DNA from: Gnetum montanum
Lineage: Eukaryota > Streptophyta > Gnetopsida > Gnetales > Gnetaceae
Reading direction: 5' to 3'
Assembly: GCA_015680685.1 (NCBI GenBank)
Contig: MNCI01037820.1
Span: forward strand, 458,373 to 522,372
Length of the DNA: 64,000 nucleotides
In this document: positions 1 to 11,229 of the stretch, one piece after another
How the letters are laid out: each line of letters begins with the position of its first letter
Numbering within the stretch: position 1 is the stretch's first letter
Position numbers and translations under genes: made by a program
Notes under the pieces: generated by a model
Seen by the model: the letters and a program-made list of their open reading frames with translations, nothing else
The model's database searches: none
What the model was told of the DNA's origin: nothing

Positions 1-60
1 AAGATCTTAAACTAGCAACCCCATGGTCAGTCAAGGCTTAAAATAGTTCCACACATCCCT
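1..60 (+). repeat. Remnant of CTTAAACTAGCA short-repeat array
   Basis: Two diverged units of the motif CTTAAACTAGCAACC / CTTAAAATAG. The same motif makes up the arrays at 3690-4160 and 36590-36830 and, on the other strand, at 16440-16880. Here it lies upstream of the RT domain of Tat-1. Confidence 0.5.
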
Positions 61-187
61 TACCTTTGCATACTTAGGCAAATTTTATCACATTGTTTTC
101 TTTAAGTATGCATATTGCTCTCATTAAGACAAGTGCGACCTGACATTTTTCTAATTGTTTTTATAGGATTATTGTAGGATTCACAAC

Positions 188-1320
188 ATGGCTATGTACG
201 AGCATCTCCATGTGCCTCTGGTCCTCACCAGGTCACACAATAATCTCACGCGATGCATCAATCCTCAATGCCTAGACCACAAGCCCATAGCCTACAATGA
301 ATACATACCATTTGTAGAGGCATCGCTAAACTAGCCAAACCATCTTGTTAAGGGTCTAGATCTAGAGGCAGGTGACATAATTGAGGATCCCCTCATTGAA
401 GTCCCTATAGTAACATATAGTGGCAAGGTGAAAACATTAAAACTTAGTTCTCTATTAGAGCCTTAACACATCCAAAACATCACAAAAGTACTTCATGATA
501 GCATCAAGGCATTTGCATGGTCTTATGAAGATATGTTGGCCCTATATCCTCGCATAGTGCAACACAATGTAATCCCAACATAAAACTAGTTAAGCCAAAA
601 GCTTGCAAGGTTTGGCTTGAGGTGGCGTTAGTAGTCCATGAAGAAATCACCAAGATTTACAAACTTAGTTTCATCTGAGCCATTAACTATGCAGACTAGG
701 TCTCCAACATCATGGTTGTACCTATGAAAAATGGAAGCATATGCATTTTCATAAACTTCCAAGACCTCAATAGGGCCATCATTAAAGATGATTTTCCATT
801 GCCTAGTATTGATAAATTGGTCGATACTATGGCCAGTCATGCCTTGTTATCCTTCATGGATGGGTTCCCAAGGTACAATCAAATTTATATCAACTTAGAG
901 CACCAACTTAGTACTACCTTTATGATCACTTGGGGTATATTTTGCTACACAATGATGCCCTTCAGACTCAAGAACATGGGAGTAACTTATCAATGAGCCA
1001 TGATGTACATCTTTAGCAATTATCTATTAGGTCTACTAAAGGATTACATTGATGATATAGTGGTTAAATCCAAGGCATCATACAACCATGTGGATGACTT
1101 AGACCTTGTACTTAAACATTGTCTAATGCATGAACTTAGGCTAAATCCTAAGAAATGTGTCTTCGGTGTCAAGATGGGCTACATTCTAGGTTTTTTAGTA
1201 TTCGAAGCAGGCATACGCGTAGACCCGAATAAGGTTAAGGCCATTATCAACTTAGCACCACTAGCTAACTTTAAGGAGCTATGCGGGTTACAAGGTAGAT
1301 TTCAATTTATATGATGGTTT
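188..1320 (+). pseudogene. Tat-1 reverse transcriptase (decayed)
   Basis: The reading frame from ATG 188 gives the RT-proximal leader typical of plant Ty3/gypsy pol (the tract IKAFAWSYEDM near 500). A frameshift near 590 leads into the palm and fingers blocks: IFINFQDLNRA, DDFPLP, LLSFMDG, GIFCYTMMPF and the catalytic box YIDDIV (YxDD) near 1040. At least three in-frame stops and one frameshift make it non-functional. A polypyrimidine tract with CTAAT and TATAG ends at 164, just before the frame opens, and could be an intron acceptor, as Ogre-type elements place an intron before RT. RT would have copied element RNA into cDNA in cytoplasmic particles. Confidence 0.8.
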
Positions 1321-1329
1321 ATCGCCTAG

Positions 1330-1901
1330 TTGACCAACAAGTTGCAACCAATGCAAAACTTGCTAAAAAAGGGCATCCACTTTGAGTGGATAGCTCAATG
1401 CTAGGAGCCATTTGACAACCTCAAATAGGAGCTAGCTCAACTTTCAACTGTCTACCCTTCGCAAGGAGATAAGCCTTTCTACATCTACCTTGCCACCTCT
1501 AATGCATTTATTACCTTTATACTTTTCCAAAAGTAAGATGATGGCACCAAGGTCCTGGTATACTACCTAAGCCATGAATTAGTTGCCTTGAATCAAAGTA
1601 CAATGAAATGGAAATGAACTACCTCACCTTAGCCTTTGCACTCAAGAAGTGGAGGCACTATCTTTTCCGCAATCAAGTGAACATCATTTGCAAAAGCAAT
1701 GTACTCCAAGCCATTACCATGAATACCTATGAGAGTAGTTTTATTGCACATTGGAAAGAAATAACTAAAAATTTTGACCTACAATTTATTATTCAAGAAT
1801 CAACTAAAGGTCAAGCAATAGCCTCCCAACTTACGACTTCCTCAATTAATGATCAAGCAATGATAGATTCAGAATTTTTGAATAGCATGTCACTAGCATA
1901 A
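1330..1901 (+). pseudogene. Tat-1 RNase H (gypsy-type, decayed)
   Basis: This follows RT in the pol order. Recognisable pieces are the connection region (QPMQNLLKKG), the FYIYLATS strand, the LTLAFALKKWRHYLF helix and the tail with SFIAHWKEITKNFDL. Several stops interrupt it, including one in the helix region near 1620. It would have removed the RNA strand of the RNA-DNA hybrid during replication. The usual first catalytic Asp appears lost in the FYIYLATS region. The call rests mainly on its position between RT and the second RNase H. Confidence 0.65.
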
Positions 1902-1989
1902 GTCAAGTGCCTGGTAACTTTGAGGAACTCTTACACTTCCATGGCACTTTAACCTCTCAAAGGGATAATTCCATTGTCATAAGCATGTT

Positions 1990-2295
1990 TCTATCTAGGT
2001 AGATCTAATCCATTACGTATCATTTCACATTTCCATGCACTAACAATGTGGTGAAGTATGAGGGTCTCCTCTGGGGTATCCTAGTGGCTCATGACCTACA
2101 AATACAAAATGTTGTAGTCCAAGGAGACTCACAATTGGTTGTCAACCAAGTTATAGAGGTTTACACTTGTAAATCCCAACACTTGAAACCTTACTGTGAC
2201 GTGACAAAGCACTTGCTCAAGCAATTTACAATTGTTGATGTACAGCATATCCCCTACAATGAAAATGCCATTGTTGATGCATTAGCTACATAAGC
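1990..2295 (+). pseudogene. Tat-1 archaeal-type RNase H (aRNH, decayed)
   Basis: A second RNase H-like domain lies between the gypsy RNase H and the integrase. The visible core is VKYEGLLWGILVAHDL (the NNxAEYEGL helix with its catalytic Glu), VVQGDSQLVVNQV (GDS with catalytic Asp) and the end block HIPYNENAIVDALA (HVPR.N..ADALA in intact copies). The first catalytic Asp block is disrupted upstream. Such dual RNase H is known from the Tat lineage and places this element there. The Tat-3 copy on the minus strand retains the FDGAS block that is damaged here. Confidence 0.75.
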
Positions 2296-2519
2296 CTTAA
2301 GCATTGCACCTGAAATATTTCACACATTACCCACCTCGGTGGTGGATTGCACTATGCCTATCACATAAAGAACTAACATTACATCTATAGCCACAATAAG
2401 CACAACCCATGCAGTAGAGTGGTATGATGATATCAAGGCATACCTTCTACAGGGTAAACCCCCATAGTATATAACCACTACCCAAAAGGATGTAATGCAA
2501 AAATGATCATTATAGTACA

Positions 2520-3661
2520 TCATTGTGGGTGATAGCACATTGTGTCACAAGTCCTATGATGGCATACTATTGACCTACATTAGTAATAACAAAGCTTACA
2601 CAATTATTGATCAAGTCCATGAGGAGCTCTGCAAAGGCCACATAGCACCCATGGTAATGGCAGTAAAAATTAGATTCTTAGTCTACTATTGGCCTTACAT
2701 GAAGCACGATTATGTTTCCAAGGTCAATACATGCAACACATGTCAATATCATGGTAACTTAATGCATGTGCCACCTACTAAGCTTCATACAACGTAGATC
2801 ATGTGGTCATTCCAACCTTGGTAGTTGGACATCATGGGGCCTATAACACCCACGTCTTCCATAGGGCATAGCTTCATCATTATTGCCACTAACTATTTTA
2901 CAAAGTGGATTGAGGCTATTCCCCTTAGGAAGACTACATCACGACAAGTTTGCAAATTCATACTCAACAACATAGTGTCCCATTTCAATTTACCCATGAC
3001 CATATTCACAGAAAATGGACCATAGTTTAGTAGTTCTAAGATTAAATATTTTTGTGAGCACTTCAAAATCAAACATTCCTTTTTGTCACCTTACTACCCA
3101 AAGGCAAATGGCCAAGCAGAGGCCACAAACAAAGTCATCATCAATCTTCTAAAGAAGAAGCTCAATAGCAGCAAATGGCAATGACATGAGCAAATGACCT
3201 ATGCACTTTGGGCCTACCATACAACATGAAGAAGTGCAATAGGGAAGACACCATACAGCTTAGTTTATGGATCTAAATCCATCTTGCCTATTGAATTATA
3301 GGTTCCATCACTCTGTGTAATCCTCTCAAGCTTCATCGATGAGGCTTAAAACAATAAGTTGAGAGCCCTAGATCTTAACTTGATAGAGGAGGAGCACATG
3401 CAGACACTTGGTCATATCAAGTATTACCAACCAATTTAATGGTAGAAGCATCATCATAATCAACATTAATACCAAATCAAGGAGGGGGACCTGGTCCTCA
3501 TAGTCATTCACAAACATGTGGCTAAATTCTTAGCCAACTGGGAAGGGCCTTTCTCGGTCATCAAGGCCTATGGAAATGGGGCATTCAAGCTCATTGACCA
3601 TGATGGCAATGAATTTTCCAATTTGGTGAACCACTCATACCTAAAGCTATACTACTCCTAG
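2520..3661 (+). pseudogene. Tat-1 integrase (decayed)
   Basis: The frame shows an HHCC zinc-binding module (HEELCKGHIA ... CNTCQYHG), the catalytic core beginning at LDIMGPITPTSS, a second block TENGP where the DDE motif normally has Asp (TDNGP) and a GQAEATNK block with the Glu. The C-terminal part ends with GNGAFKLIDHDG and LKLYYS before the stop at 3659-3661. About ten in-frame stops and the Asp-to-Glu change make it inactive. Integrase would have inserted the cDNA into chromosomal DNA. The same domain on the other strand at 33170-34440 is a close relative. Confidence 0.8.
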
Positions 3662-3689
3662 TATGGAATAGCACATCAATGACAAAGCA

Positions 3690-4160
3690 AGGTAAGCAAG
3701 AGTCCTCTATGACTATAAACTAGCACAGATAGTCTACTATGACTATAAACTGGCATAGCAATAGTCTACTATAACTATAAACTAGCATAGATAGTCTACT
3801 ATGACTATAAACTAGCATCTACATCCATAGTCTACTACAACTATAAGCTAGCACAGTAGTCATCTGCTATGATACTAAATTGGCACAATAATAGTCTACT
3901 ATGACTATAAACTAGCATAGCATTCATCCACCACGATGCTTAAACTGGCATAGCTCATCCCTACATCATGCTTTTAAACTAGCACAACATCCACCATTCA
4001 CTACAACATTAAACTAGCATCTAACAGTCTCCTAAGACTATAGACTAGCCCATCACTGTCTGTCAAGACCTTAAACTAGGTTCATGATTTGCTAAGACCC
4101 TAGACTAACATAGCACATAGTCTACCAAAATCCTAAATTGGGTTTGCAATTCAACACACA
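3690..4160 (+). repeat. Tandem array of about 30-38 bp units, motif ACTATAAACTAGCA
   Basis: About twelve imperfect copies of a unit built on TCTACTATGACTATAAACTA plus a variable spacer, drifting to GACCTTAAACTAGG toward the right. It lies directly after the integrase stop of Tat-1. Tandem repeats in this position are a known habit of Tat-lineage elements. Confidence 0.85.
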
Positions 4161-5796
4161 TAGTTCTATGGATAAGTAAGTGTGAATACTTCCAACTCTT
4201 CATCATTTACCCACACCTCATGGGTGGGGCAAGGCATTGTAGTTCTAGAATGAAGTTCACATCATCAAGAGAGGCCTCTGGAACATTTGTAGCATCACCA
4301 CCCTTAGCATTTTGCTAATACTCTAGAGATGCCCTTGGGCATTTTGTTGACCTTCCGAAGCTCCTACCATAGATTGCCAGCAGTACCATCCCTAGGCCAC
4401 ACCGATAGCATTACCAACCTTAGGTATTTCATTATTACTTGAATCTCTTATCATCAGCACCACTCGCTAAAGTATCAATAGCACTATGGCCTAGCCATTT
4501 TGCTACCATGCTCCAAGCCTCACCATTGCCTAGGCTTAGAAATGCTTTTAGCATTCTAGTTCTCTATGATTTTGCTAGTTTCCAAGCTCCTATCCTTAGT
4601 GTGAAGTATCGAGCACCTACACCACCATCTCCCTTGGCCATTTTGTTGACCTCTCTGGAGTGCTCATCACTGGTGTGGCCACTGAAGCTTTTGCAACCTT
4701 ATCGCTCTAGCACCTACACTAGTTTTATTACACTATTTCTTCAAGCTCTTACAACTAGTCTAGTTGTTGTAGCATTTGCAACACAATCACATTTGATAGT
4801 TTACTCTTAGCTCATGTTGTGTGGTTTTTTTCTTGTTTTCTCTACATTATGTTTGCAAGATGAAGCCCCAAAGGTAGTCATGCAAAGATGCATCTCATTG
4901 TAGTTGCAAGTCACCACATTGCTTCGATGTGCATGATCAAACTAGCCAAATCACTCAAAAGTGCACATCCCTATTCACCCCATTATAGCCTACTCACATT
5001 TACCACTCTTACCTTGCATTTCCCTACTTTCCTCTACATCACTAAGCTTACAACCCCTCTAATGCACAATGGCATCCTATTTATGTCAATCGTAGAACCC
5101 ATAGTAGACATAATGCAACTCATCCTATGAGAAGCTTCTATAGGCTAGTCAAAGCCCAAGTGGATGTAATGCAACTCATCCTGGGGAGGAAACACTTGTT
5201 CCATAGATGTGCCATGGTTGCACTAAAGCACAATCCATCAAGTTTCACATAGCTCACTTGATGAAAAGCATCATGCAGCTAGCATCTCGTAATGTGTAGA
5301 ACCCAAAGTAGATTTTTCACCTAGTGAAAAAAGCAAAAATGAAAAAAAAAAGAGCAAAAGAAATGGGGCAAAACATGTTCCTAAGCATTTATAAAAGCTA
5401 CAATTTCATAATTAGTCTAACCCTAAATCCATGTTGACCTTCTCACAAGTACTCTAATGAGAGGTCACAATGCAAGGGCAAACCATCCTAGTGCCATCAA
5501 TGTTAACTCTCTTATAAGCACTCTAATAAGAGGTCACTATTTTAGTGACAAGCCATCCCTGGTACCATATCTTGCAATATTACATTGTTCACATTCCATT
5601 CCCTTATTATCTGCTAACACATTCCCTACACCCTTTATCCCTAGCATACCATTATCCTTAACACTCTTAAGCATGGTGAAGTGACATTCGATCAGGTACT
5701 AATGAGCAATGTTGGTGCCAGGCCCATTGTGATGTTTTAAGTTCTTTATTGACATCTCTTGGACCATTCCTCCAGATGTCAACAAAGAGGGGCTAA
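4161..5796 (+). other. Tat-1 3' untranslated region
   Basis: Noncoding spacer between the array and the 3' LTR. I see no conserved protein. A local duplication of about 65 bp at 5440-5560 repeats CACTCTAATGAGAGGTCAC with changes. The short ORFs here match nothing I recognise. Confidence 0.6.
5781..5796 (+). other. Polypurine tract of Tat-1
   Basis: AACAAAGAGGGGCTAA directly abuts the LTR start TGAAACACC. The same arrangement (AAAAAAGAGTGGCCAA then TGAAAC) is seen in Tat-2. It is the plus-strand DNA primer site. Confidence 0.75.
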
Positions 5797-5879
5797 TGAA
5801 ACACCACCATATTTGGGTTCCCAACTCTCAACTACAAATTTGGCTAAGTATCAAAACTTGGCAAATTTTTTCTAAGTAT

Positions 5880-6380
5880 TGAGACTATGCTCCCACTACT
5901 AGGACTACGCTCCAGAGTGTAGTCAGTGTAGTTGACACTAACAGTCTAGATTTGCAAAAATCTTTCTAAGTGTCAATAGCAATTGTAAATATTTCTAAGT
6001 GTTCTGACTATGCTCACCATGTTAGGATTATGCTCTAGAGCATAGTTAGCATAGTCAACCTTGGAATAACCATTTTTGCAAATTTTTTCCTAAGTTTCAA
6101 GATAGAGGCTATTGAGCATGGTTGGATGGATGAAACAACTTGGTATATTTTCTAACTCCTAAGCCTATGCTCCCTACTATGCTTTAGAGCATAATTAGCA
6201 TAGGCTACATGCGCACATCACTTAGCCAAATATTTCTAGGTGTTAGGGTTGTTCTCACCTCTAAGACTATGCTCTAGAGCATAGCTAGCGTAGCCTGCAC
6301 TGAGCATCATTTTCTAGTAAGATTTGCCTAGTTCTCGAAGCTACGCTCTAGAGTGTAGTCTATGTAGTCTACCAAAACTA
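5880..6380 (+). repeat. Palindromic modules in the U3 of the Tat-1 LTR
   Basis: Five diverged modules of the form GACTATGCTC...GAGCATAGTTAGCATAGTC, at about 5885-5935, 5998-6060, 6165-6210, 6255-6295 and 6338-6375. Perfect palindromes are CTATGCTCTAGAGCATAG at 6267-6284 and TATGCTCTAGAGCATA at 6029-6044. Modules are separated by TTTTCTAAGTGT-like spacers. Confidence 0.8.
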
Positions 6381-6750
6381 CCTCTAGAACTTGACAGCAA
6401 TCAGCATCTTAGCTCTAGCATTCCTTGAGCAAGCAAGATCAGCAATTTTCCTTTCATTTGCATCCCCCATTTGCCCCAAAATTGTGCCTATGCTCAACAC
6501 CACTCAAAAGACTGGGCAACATAGTCTCCAAATTACATCATTTTGCATTATTTTCAAGTGCATTACAGTCTATTCGACACTTCACATGTAGTCTTGGTAG
6601 TGTGGTCATAATCTAAAAGTTTTCTAGGGTCCATTAGAGCACACTAGTAGTACACCATTTTGCTTCAATGAGTGTAGTTGGGGCTAGTGTGGTCCCAACT
6701 ATCCCTCTACCACATGGCACTCGATTTGTTATTCACGCTAACCCTAGGCG

Positions 6751-6758
6751 TATAAATA
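6751..6758 (+). promoter_or_regulatory. TATA box of the Tat-1 LTR
   Basis: TATAAATA about 950 bp into the LTR and about 370 bp after the last palindromic module, a plausible core promoter for the element RNA. Confidence 0.6.
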
Positions 6759-7470
6759 CCCTAGAACTTCATGTTTTAAGGGTTGGCATTTTGAAACATT
6801 TGGTTGGAAAATTTGAACATTGGCATTCTTACATTCAAGCATACTTAGCATTTTGGTGAACTTTGGAACATCACTAGACATCATTGCACACCACTACAGG
6901 CCTATTGTACACCGCCTAACACACAACTAAATACTATAGCCTATAGGACACTATGGTACCCAACCCAATAGGCTCAAACTCCATGGTGAACATCAATTTC
7001 TATAGCTAGACATCCTAAGACTGTAACTATGCTTACCTACTGCATGTGTTGTACACCATATACCTCCTAAAATTTCCTTTGCAATTGACTACACTCCCCC
7101 CATTTGGGGCGGTGTTGCTTTCTCTCTTGCCTACATCTTGCATGTTTTTAGCATTTTCTCCTGCATTTTAGCATTCTACATGTATTTTTCATCATTCTTT
7201 GCACACATTCGCATGTTTCCACCTTCGTTTTTGCACTTGAAACTTCCACTACATTCACCCCCATCAGCATTATGGACATAAAAAATACCATGTGAACTTT
7301 TAACAATCATTTCATCATAACACCCGTAAGTCCTAGTTTGATCAACAAGACTATTATGGGCACCCCACCTCCATTTTCTAGTAGGCCCTTGTGTTGAAGC
7401 AGGGTCAACACTATGCAATCACAGACCTCTCGATGTCCCATTCCAACCTCCAATGTTTTTGGTTAACACA

Positions 7471-7888
7471 AGTAACCCCAATAGCATTATTGGTTGGTTC
7501 ACCCAATACCATAGTGCTTGGTAATCCCAGCAATGGATACATGGGTTTAGGACATGTATAGCAAGTGGGAGTGGATGCTTATGTTAGGACTAGTTAAACA
7601 TTAGTTAATTAATTAGATCTCAGTAATATTAAATCATTTTATCTTTATATGGCAGCATCACAAATTCTAAAACCATAAAACCATAAAAATCATATACCTC
7701 GAATATACTTAACCATACCATGTACATCATAGGTGTAATTGGGAAGACAATGAATGATCTTAAGGTAAGGTTCACTACCTAGATGACTAGTGTCTTAGAG
7801 AACATAGAGTACTTGGCATTTGACTAGATCATCATGAATGCATCATGATTTGTATAATTGAGCGTAGTGGTACCTTTTCCACTCATCA
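7471..7888 (+). repeat. Ath-1 5' LTR, right-hand fragment
   Basis: This matches the last 420 bp or so of the LTR at 29039-29995, including CATAGTGCTTGGTAATCC, the long run ending TACCTCGAATA... and the terminal CACTCATCA. The left half is cut off by Tat-1. Confidence 0.85.
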
Positions 7889-7889
7889 T

Positions 7890-7907
7890 TGACACCATTG
7901 TTGAGGA
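7890..7907 (+). other. Primer binding site of Ath-1 (degenerate, Asp tRNA)
   Basis: TGACACCATTGTTGAGGA differs from the Asp-tRNA type site TGGCGCCGTTGCCGGGGA at six positions, all transitions. It starts two bases after the LTR end CATCA. Confidence 0.75.
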
Positions 7908-8044
7908 CTCGATTTGTTTGAAATGTGTACTATCTAAGTTTAGTGAATATCATTAATATCATTGTATGAACCTCAAGGTCCATATCATTTCTGTTACACA
8001 TAGAATTATAAAAAGCACACTGATGTTTTATTTTATATTGTAAA

Positions 8045-10250
8045 ATGTCTTCCTCTTATTGCAAGAATGTAGGGTGGTATATACTCATCCTAATGAGTAT
8101 GTACCTGAATTCACTTTCATATTACATCAAGATGAATAGATGCAATGGCAAGACATGGAGAGAAACATTGTATTATCTCCCAATCGATCTATGCCCAGGA
8201 TGCTAATTCAAACACTTAAAAAGTTAAGCATATCAAATATTTAAAAGGAAAACATTATACATGTCTTTGACACTCAAGATTATCATCCCACAGAAACACA
8301 ATGTAGATGAGATTGACACTAGGTGGAGCAACGTGAACTTGTAAAGGGGAAACATTTCTATAATCCTTTGTTCTTGTTGAAGCAAACTGATACTGAGGAT
8401 TCTCCTTTTGGAGGTTCTCAGCATGGAGATTCTCCAGCTCTCATTAGTGATAATGAGGATGCGGCCCTAAACCTGCAATCAACTATTCATAAACTAGGTC
8501 CAATGAAAAATGATCGTCAAGGCAAGAACTCAAGTAAGCATTACAAAGATAAGGAATCTAAGAATCATGGTCATGATAAGCGAGGTGACGATGGACACCA
8601 TAGTGGTGATGGAAGTCCATCTTCCTCTCCATCTTCTTCATCCAATTTTGAACATTCCCCTTCATCTTCTAGTTCTAATAGAAGCCACCAAAGGAACAAT
8701 CATGATGAAGATGACTAATGGGACAATAATGATCATAGGGCCTATCAAGAAAGAAGGGGTGGCAAAAAATCATCATAGGCATCATCAGTACAATGATGAT
8801 GATGAACCTCTATTCCCCACTCAAAGTATGCTCAACATTGCAGAGGTAGTTAAGATTTCAACCAGGCATGTGAAAGATAGCTAAATTAAGCACTTACACA
8901 TGAACAATATCCCACAATTTGAGGTGGATACAACTCTAATCCTTAGAACCATCTACAAGCTTTTCATGATGCCTGCACCTTACAAAACATTAAAAATGAT
9001 TAGTAAAAACTAAAGCTTTTCCCCCAAACACTCATTAAGGAGGCAGAAAGCTAGTACCAATCCTTGGAACTAGAATCCATTCACAAATGGAGTACCATGT
9101 TGGAGCTATTCAATGATAAGTACCAAACATACTCTAGAGTGTCTAATTTGAGAAGAAAAATCCTAGGCTAGAAATAGGGAACACATGAACCTTTGGATGC
9201 TTCCATGGGTAGATACTCTTCTCTCTTACATTGATGCCCTAGTCATGGTTATTCTCAGAGGAAACAACTTTGCCATATCATAGATGGGCTCAATGCTAAA
9301 ACCAAAAGAAATCTTAGGGTTTATGGCTAAGAAAAATTATCTAAACTAAGAGCTCATTAAATCCAAAAGCTAATAGAGCATGTACTAAAAGAAGAAGGTA
9401 AATTGTGAAAAAGAAAAAAATAAAAAAGCATATAATAGGAATCCTTCCATCAAAAAAAGAGGAGGATGCACCACTTGATGAAGTGGTAAATAGAAAAAAC
9501 TTACCTATTGAAAAATTTGTTTCTAATATTTCAAATAAGGTTGACAAATTATGGGACTATTTGGATGAAAATTTCCAAACTACTATGAAAATCACTGAAG
9601 AATCCAAAGAGCGAAGTAGTGATTGTGATCGCAAGAGATGAAAAGAAGCTGAATGTGCCTATCAATGAGGTAAGGGTAAGATTGCTATAGTAGAAGTTGC
9701 GGAAAATGACTTTGATGATGATACTAGTTATGAAATCTATTAATATGAACATCCTAAGGGATGTTGTCCTATGGTGTCATACTTACAAGATTTTAGGATG
9801 TATGCATTGAATCCTTGACTATCAAGGAGGCAAGCACCCAAAAGATTGCCTTATCCTCAAGGCAACCCAAGGTAGTTCCATCAACAAAAAGCTTATTATA
9901 CAAGTGGAGGTCCACCACAACCATACAAAAATACCCTGTAGTGGTAGCAACCAAAATTGTAGGGGGTGCCACCACCAAGGTAGTAGTACCCTTACAGGCA
10001 ACCAAATCCTTATGGGTACTATGTTTAGTAACCCATTTCTCCATGAAGCTCTACAAGTCATTCTTCATTCTAGCATGACTATTATTCCCGAGAATATCAT
10101 TGAAACCATTCACCATCTACTTGGGGGGAGAACCCATATCCATATCATCCTTAGCATTTGTCTACACATATCCCTCCACCCTCTACCTAGTTACCTCCTA
10201 CTCTATCTATGAAGGAGAAAATTCTCCATAGCTGCATTAATGAAACACTT
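8045..10250 (+). pseudogene. Ath-1 gag (decayed)
   Basis: The frame starts at ATG 8045 (MSSSYCKN; Ath-3 has MSSHRREV at the same place). A charged, Ser-rich region follows at 8500-8720 (SSSPSSSSNFEHSPSSSSS). The capsid core is at about 8930-9400 with KLKLFPQTLIKEAESWYQSL and CHIIDGLNAKTKRNL, matching the retrotransposon gag fold. Next come a short coiled segment (VDKLWDYLDENFQ), a knuckle remnant YEHPKGCCP at about 9750, and a Tyr/Pro/Gln/Gly-rich tail with YPYRQPNPYGYYV. Gag would form the particle shell. Many stops and at least two frameshifts are present. Confidence 0.8.
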
Positions 10251-10529
10251 TGACGGCTGTAAACTTGTAATCAAACTTCCAACTGAGTGGGTTGGACAAT
10301 CGATCTAGGAAACGACCATTCCTCTAACCTAATAGTCCTCCCAAACCCTCACAACCTAATGCAACCAATCATCCTGTATCTCCAGCTACCTCATTCTTTG
10401 CATCAAATACCTTCAAGATCCCTTCAAACCAAATTCCACCTAAGATCTACACTGTAATGTTAACCCTTGTTTTTTCCAACTACATCAAGGCTGGCAGTCT
10501 CCCTACAAAGAGAGCTAACCTTGGAAGTC

Positions 10530-10960
10530 CCCTTATCAACTTGAAAATAATCAAACATGAACCATGCAAGGCACTACTTGATTCTAGTTCTAGAGTTAAT
10601 CTCATATTTCATGACATGTAGAAGGCTTGAAACCTTCCACCTCTTAAGAAGAGCAACATCCTTTTAAAATTGGTAGATCAGTCAATCACTATCCCTTTCA
10701 AGTTAGTAGAGGACATTATGACCATAGTCTGTGGGTGGTCCTAACCTATTGATTTCCTAGTGATCAAGGTTAAAAATTTCAAGGGTGACTTCCCTATCAT
10801 CATGAAACATGCATGGTTAAGTACTATGGATGTGAGAATGGGCATTAGAGACCTCTCCTTGGGGATTTCCAAGGAGAATAAATTTGGAAAAATGGAGAAA
10901 AAGTGTGTTGCATGTATCACGTACAGTGATAACAGGTGCAATTGTATGTAGAAACTCTAG
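10530..10960 (+). pseudogene. Ath-1 aspartic protease (decayed)
   Basis: The region reads CKALLDSSSRVNLIFHDM (active site normally LLDLGAS/DSGS), SITIPFKLVEDIM, the flap-proximal FPIIMKHAWLSTMD (PIILGRPWL in intact copies) and ends CITYSDNRCNCM. It is homologous to 45330-45800 in Ath-3. Stops after the active site (HDM*KA*NLPP) and the changed IIMKHAW segment mean it is dead. It would have cleaved the gag-pol polyprotein. Confidence 0.8.
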
Positions 10961-11229
10961 TATGTGAAAAGCACATCCATTAAAGAATCTAATCAATGTG
11001 CACAAGAAATGGAAATATAAAAGTGCCTATATGTAACAACCATAAAACAAGAGGACACCTAGTGGCTAACTATTGATTCTAATAGTAGCATATTATGCAT
11101 GGAACCAACTAAGAACCTTACATGTGCATATGTTAGAGGCATGGACAAGCTTGAGAAATTTCAACACCAACTCTTTGATGATGAAATTGATGATACCTAT
11201 TGGGAAGAGTTGGAAAACTTTGAAAATTT

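Larger units (their letters stand above)
1..7468 (+). mobile_element. Tat-1: 3' part of a Tat-lineage Ty3/gypsy element
   Basis: The window opens inside this element. In order it shows a remnant of a short-repeat array, a possible splice acceptor, decayed RT, RNase H, archaeal-type RNase H and integrase, a second repeat array, a long 3' untranslated part, a polypurine tract and a 3' LTR. The additional RNase H after the usual one is the hallmark of the Tat (Ogre/Retand-like) lineage. The 3' end falls inside sequence matching the LTR of Ath-1, so Tat-1 was inserted into Ath-1's 5' LTR. gag, protease and the 5' LTR must lie left of the window. No target duplication can be checked for that reason. 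Confidence 0.8.
5797..7468 (+). repeat. Tat-1 3' LTR
   Basis: It starts TGAAACACCACC after the polypurine tract and ends near TTAACA, where sequence matching the Ath-1 LTR resumes (GTAACCCC at about 7472). The length of about 1.67 kb agrees with the 1.72 kb LTRs of Tat-2. U3 holds palindromic modules, and a TATA box lies at 6751. The end was placed by weak alignment with the Tat-2 LTR end and by resumption of the Ath-1 LTR, so it may be off by a few bases. Confidence 0.7.

Noticed and set aside
4439-5130. ORFs of 123 and 80 codons after the Tat-1 array
   Set aside because: No conserved motif, and the place corresponds to the 3' untranslated part in related elements.
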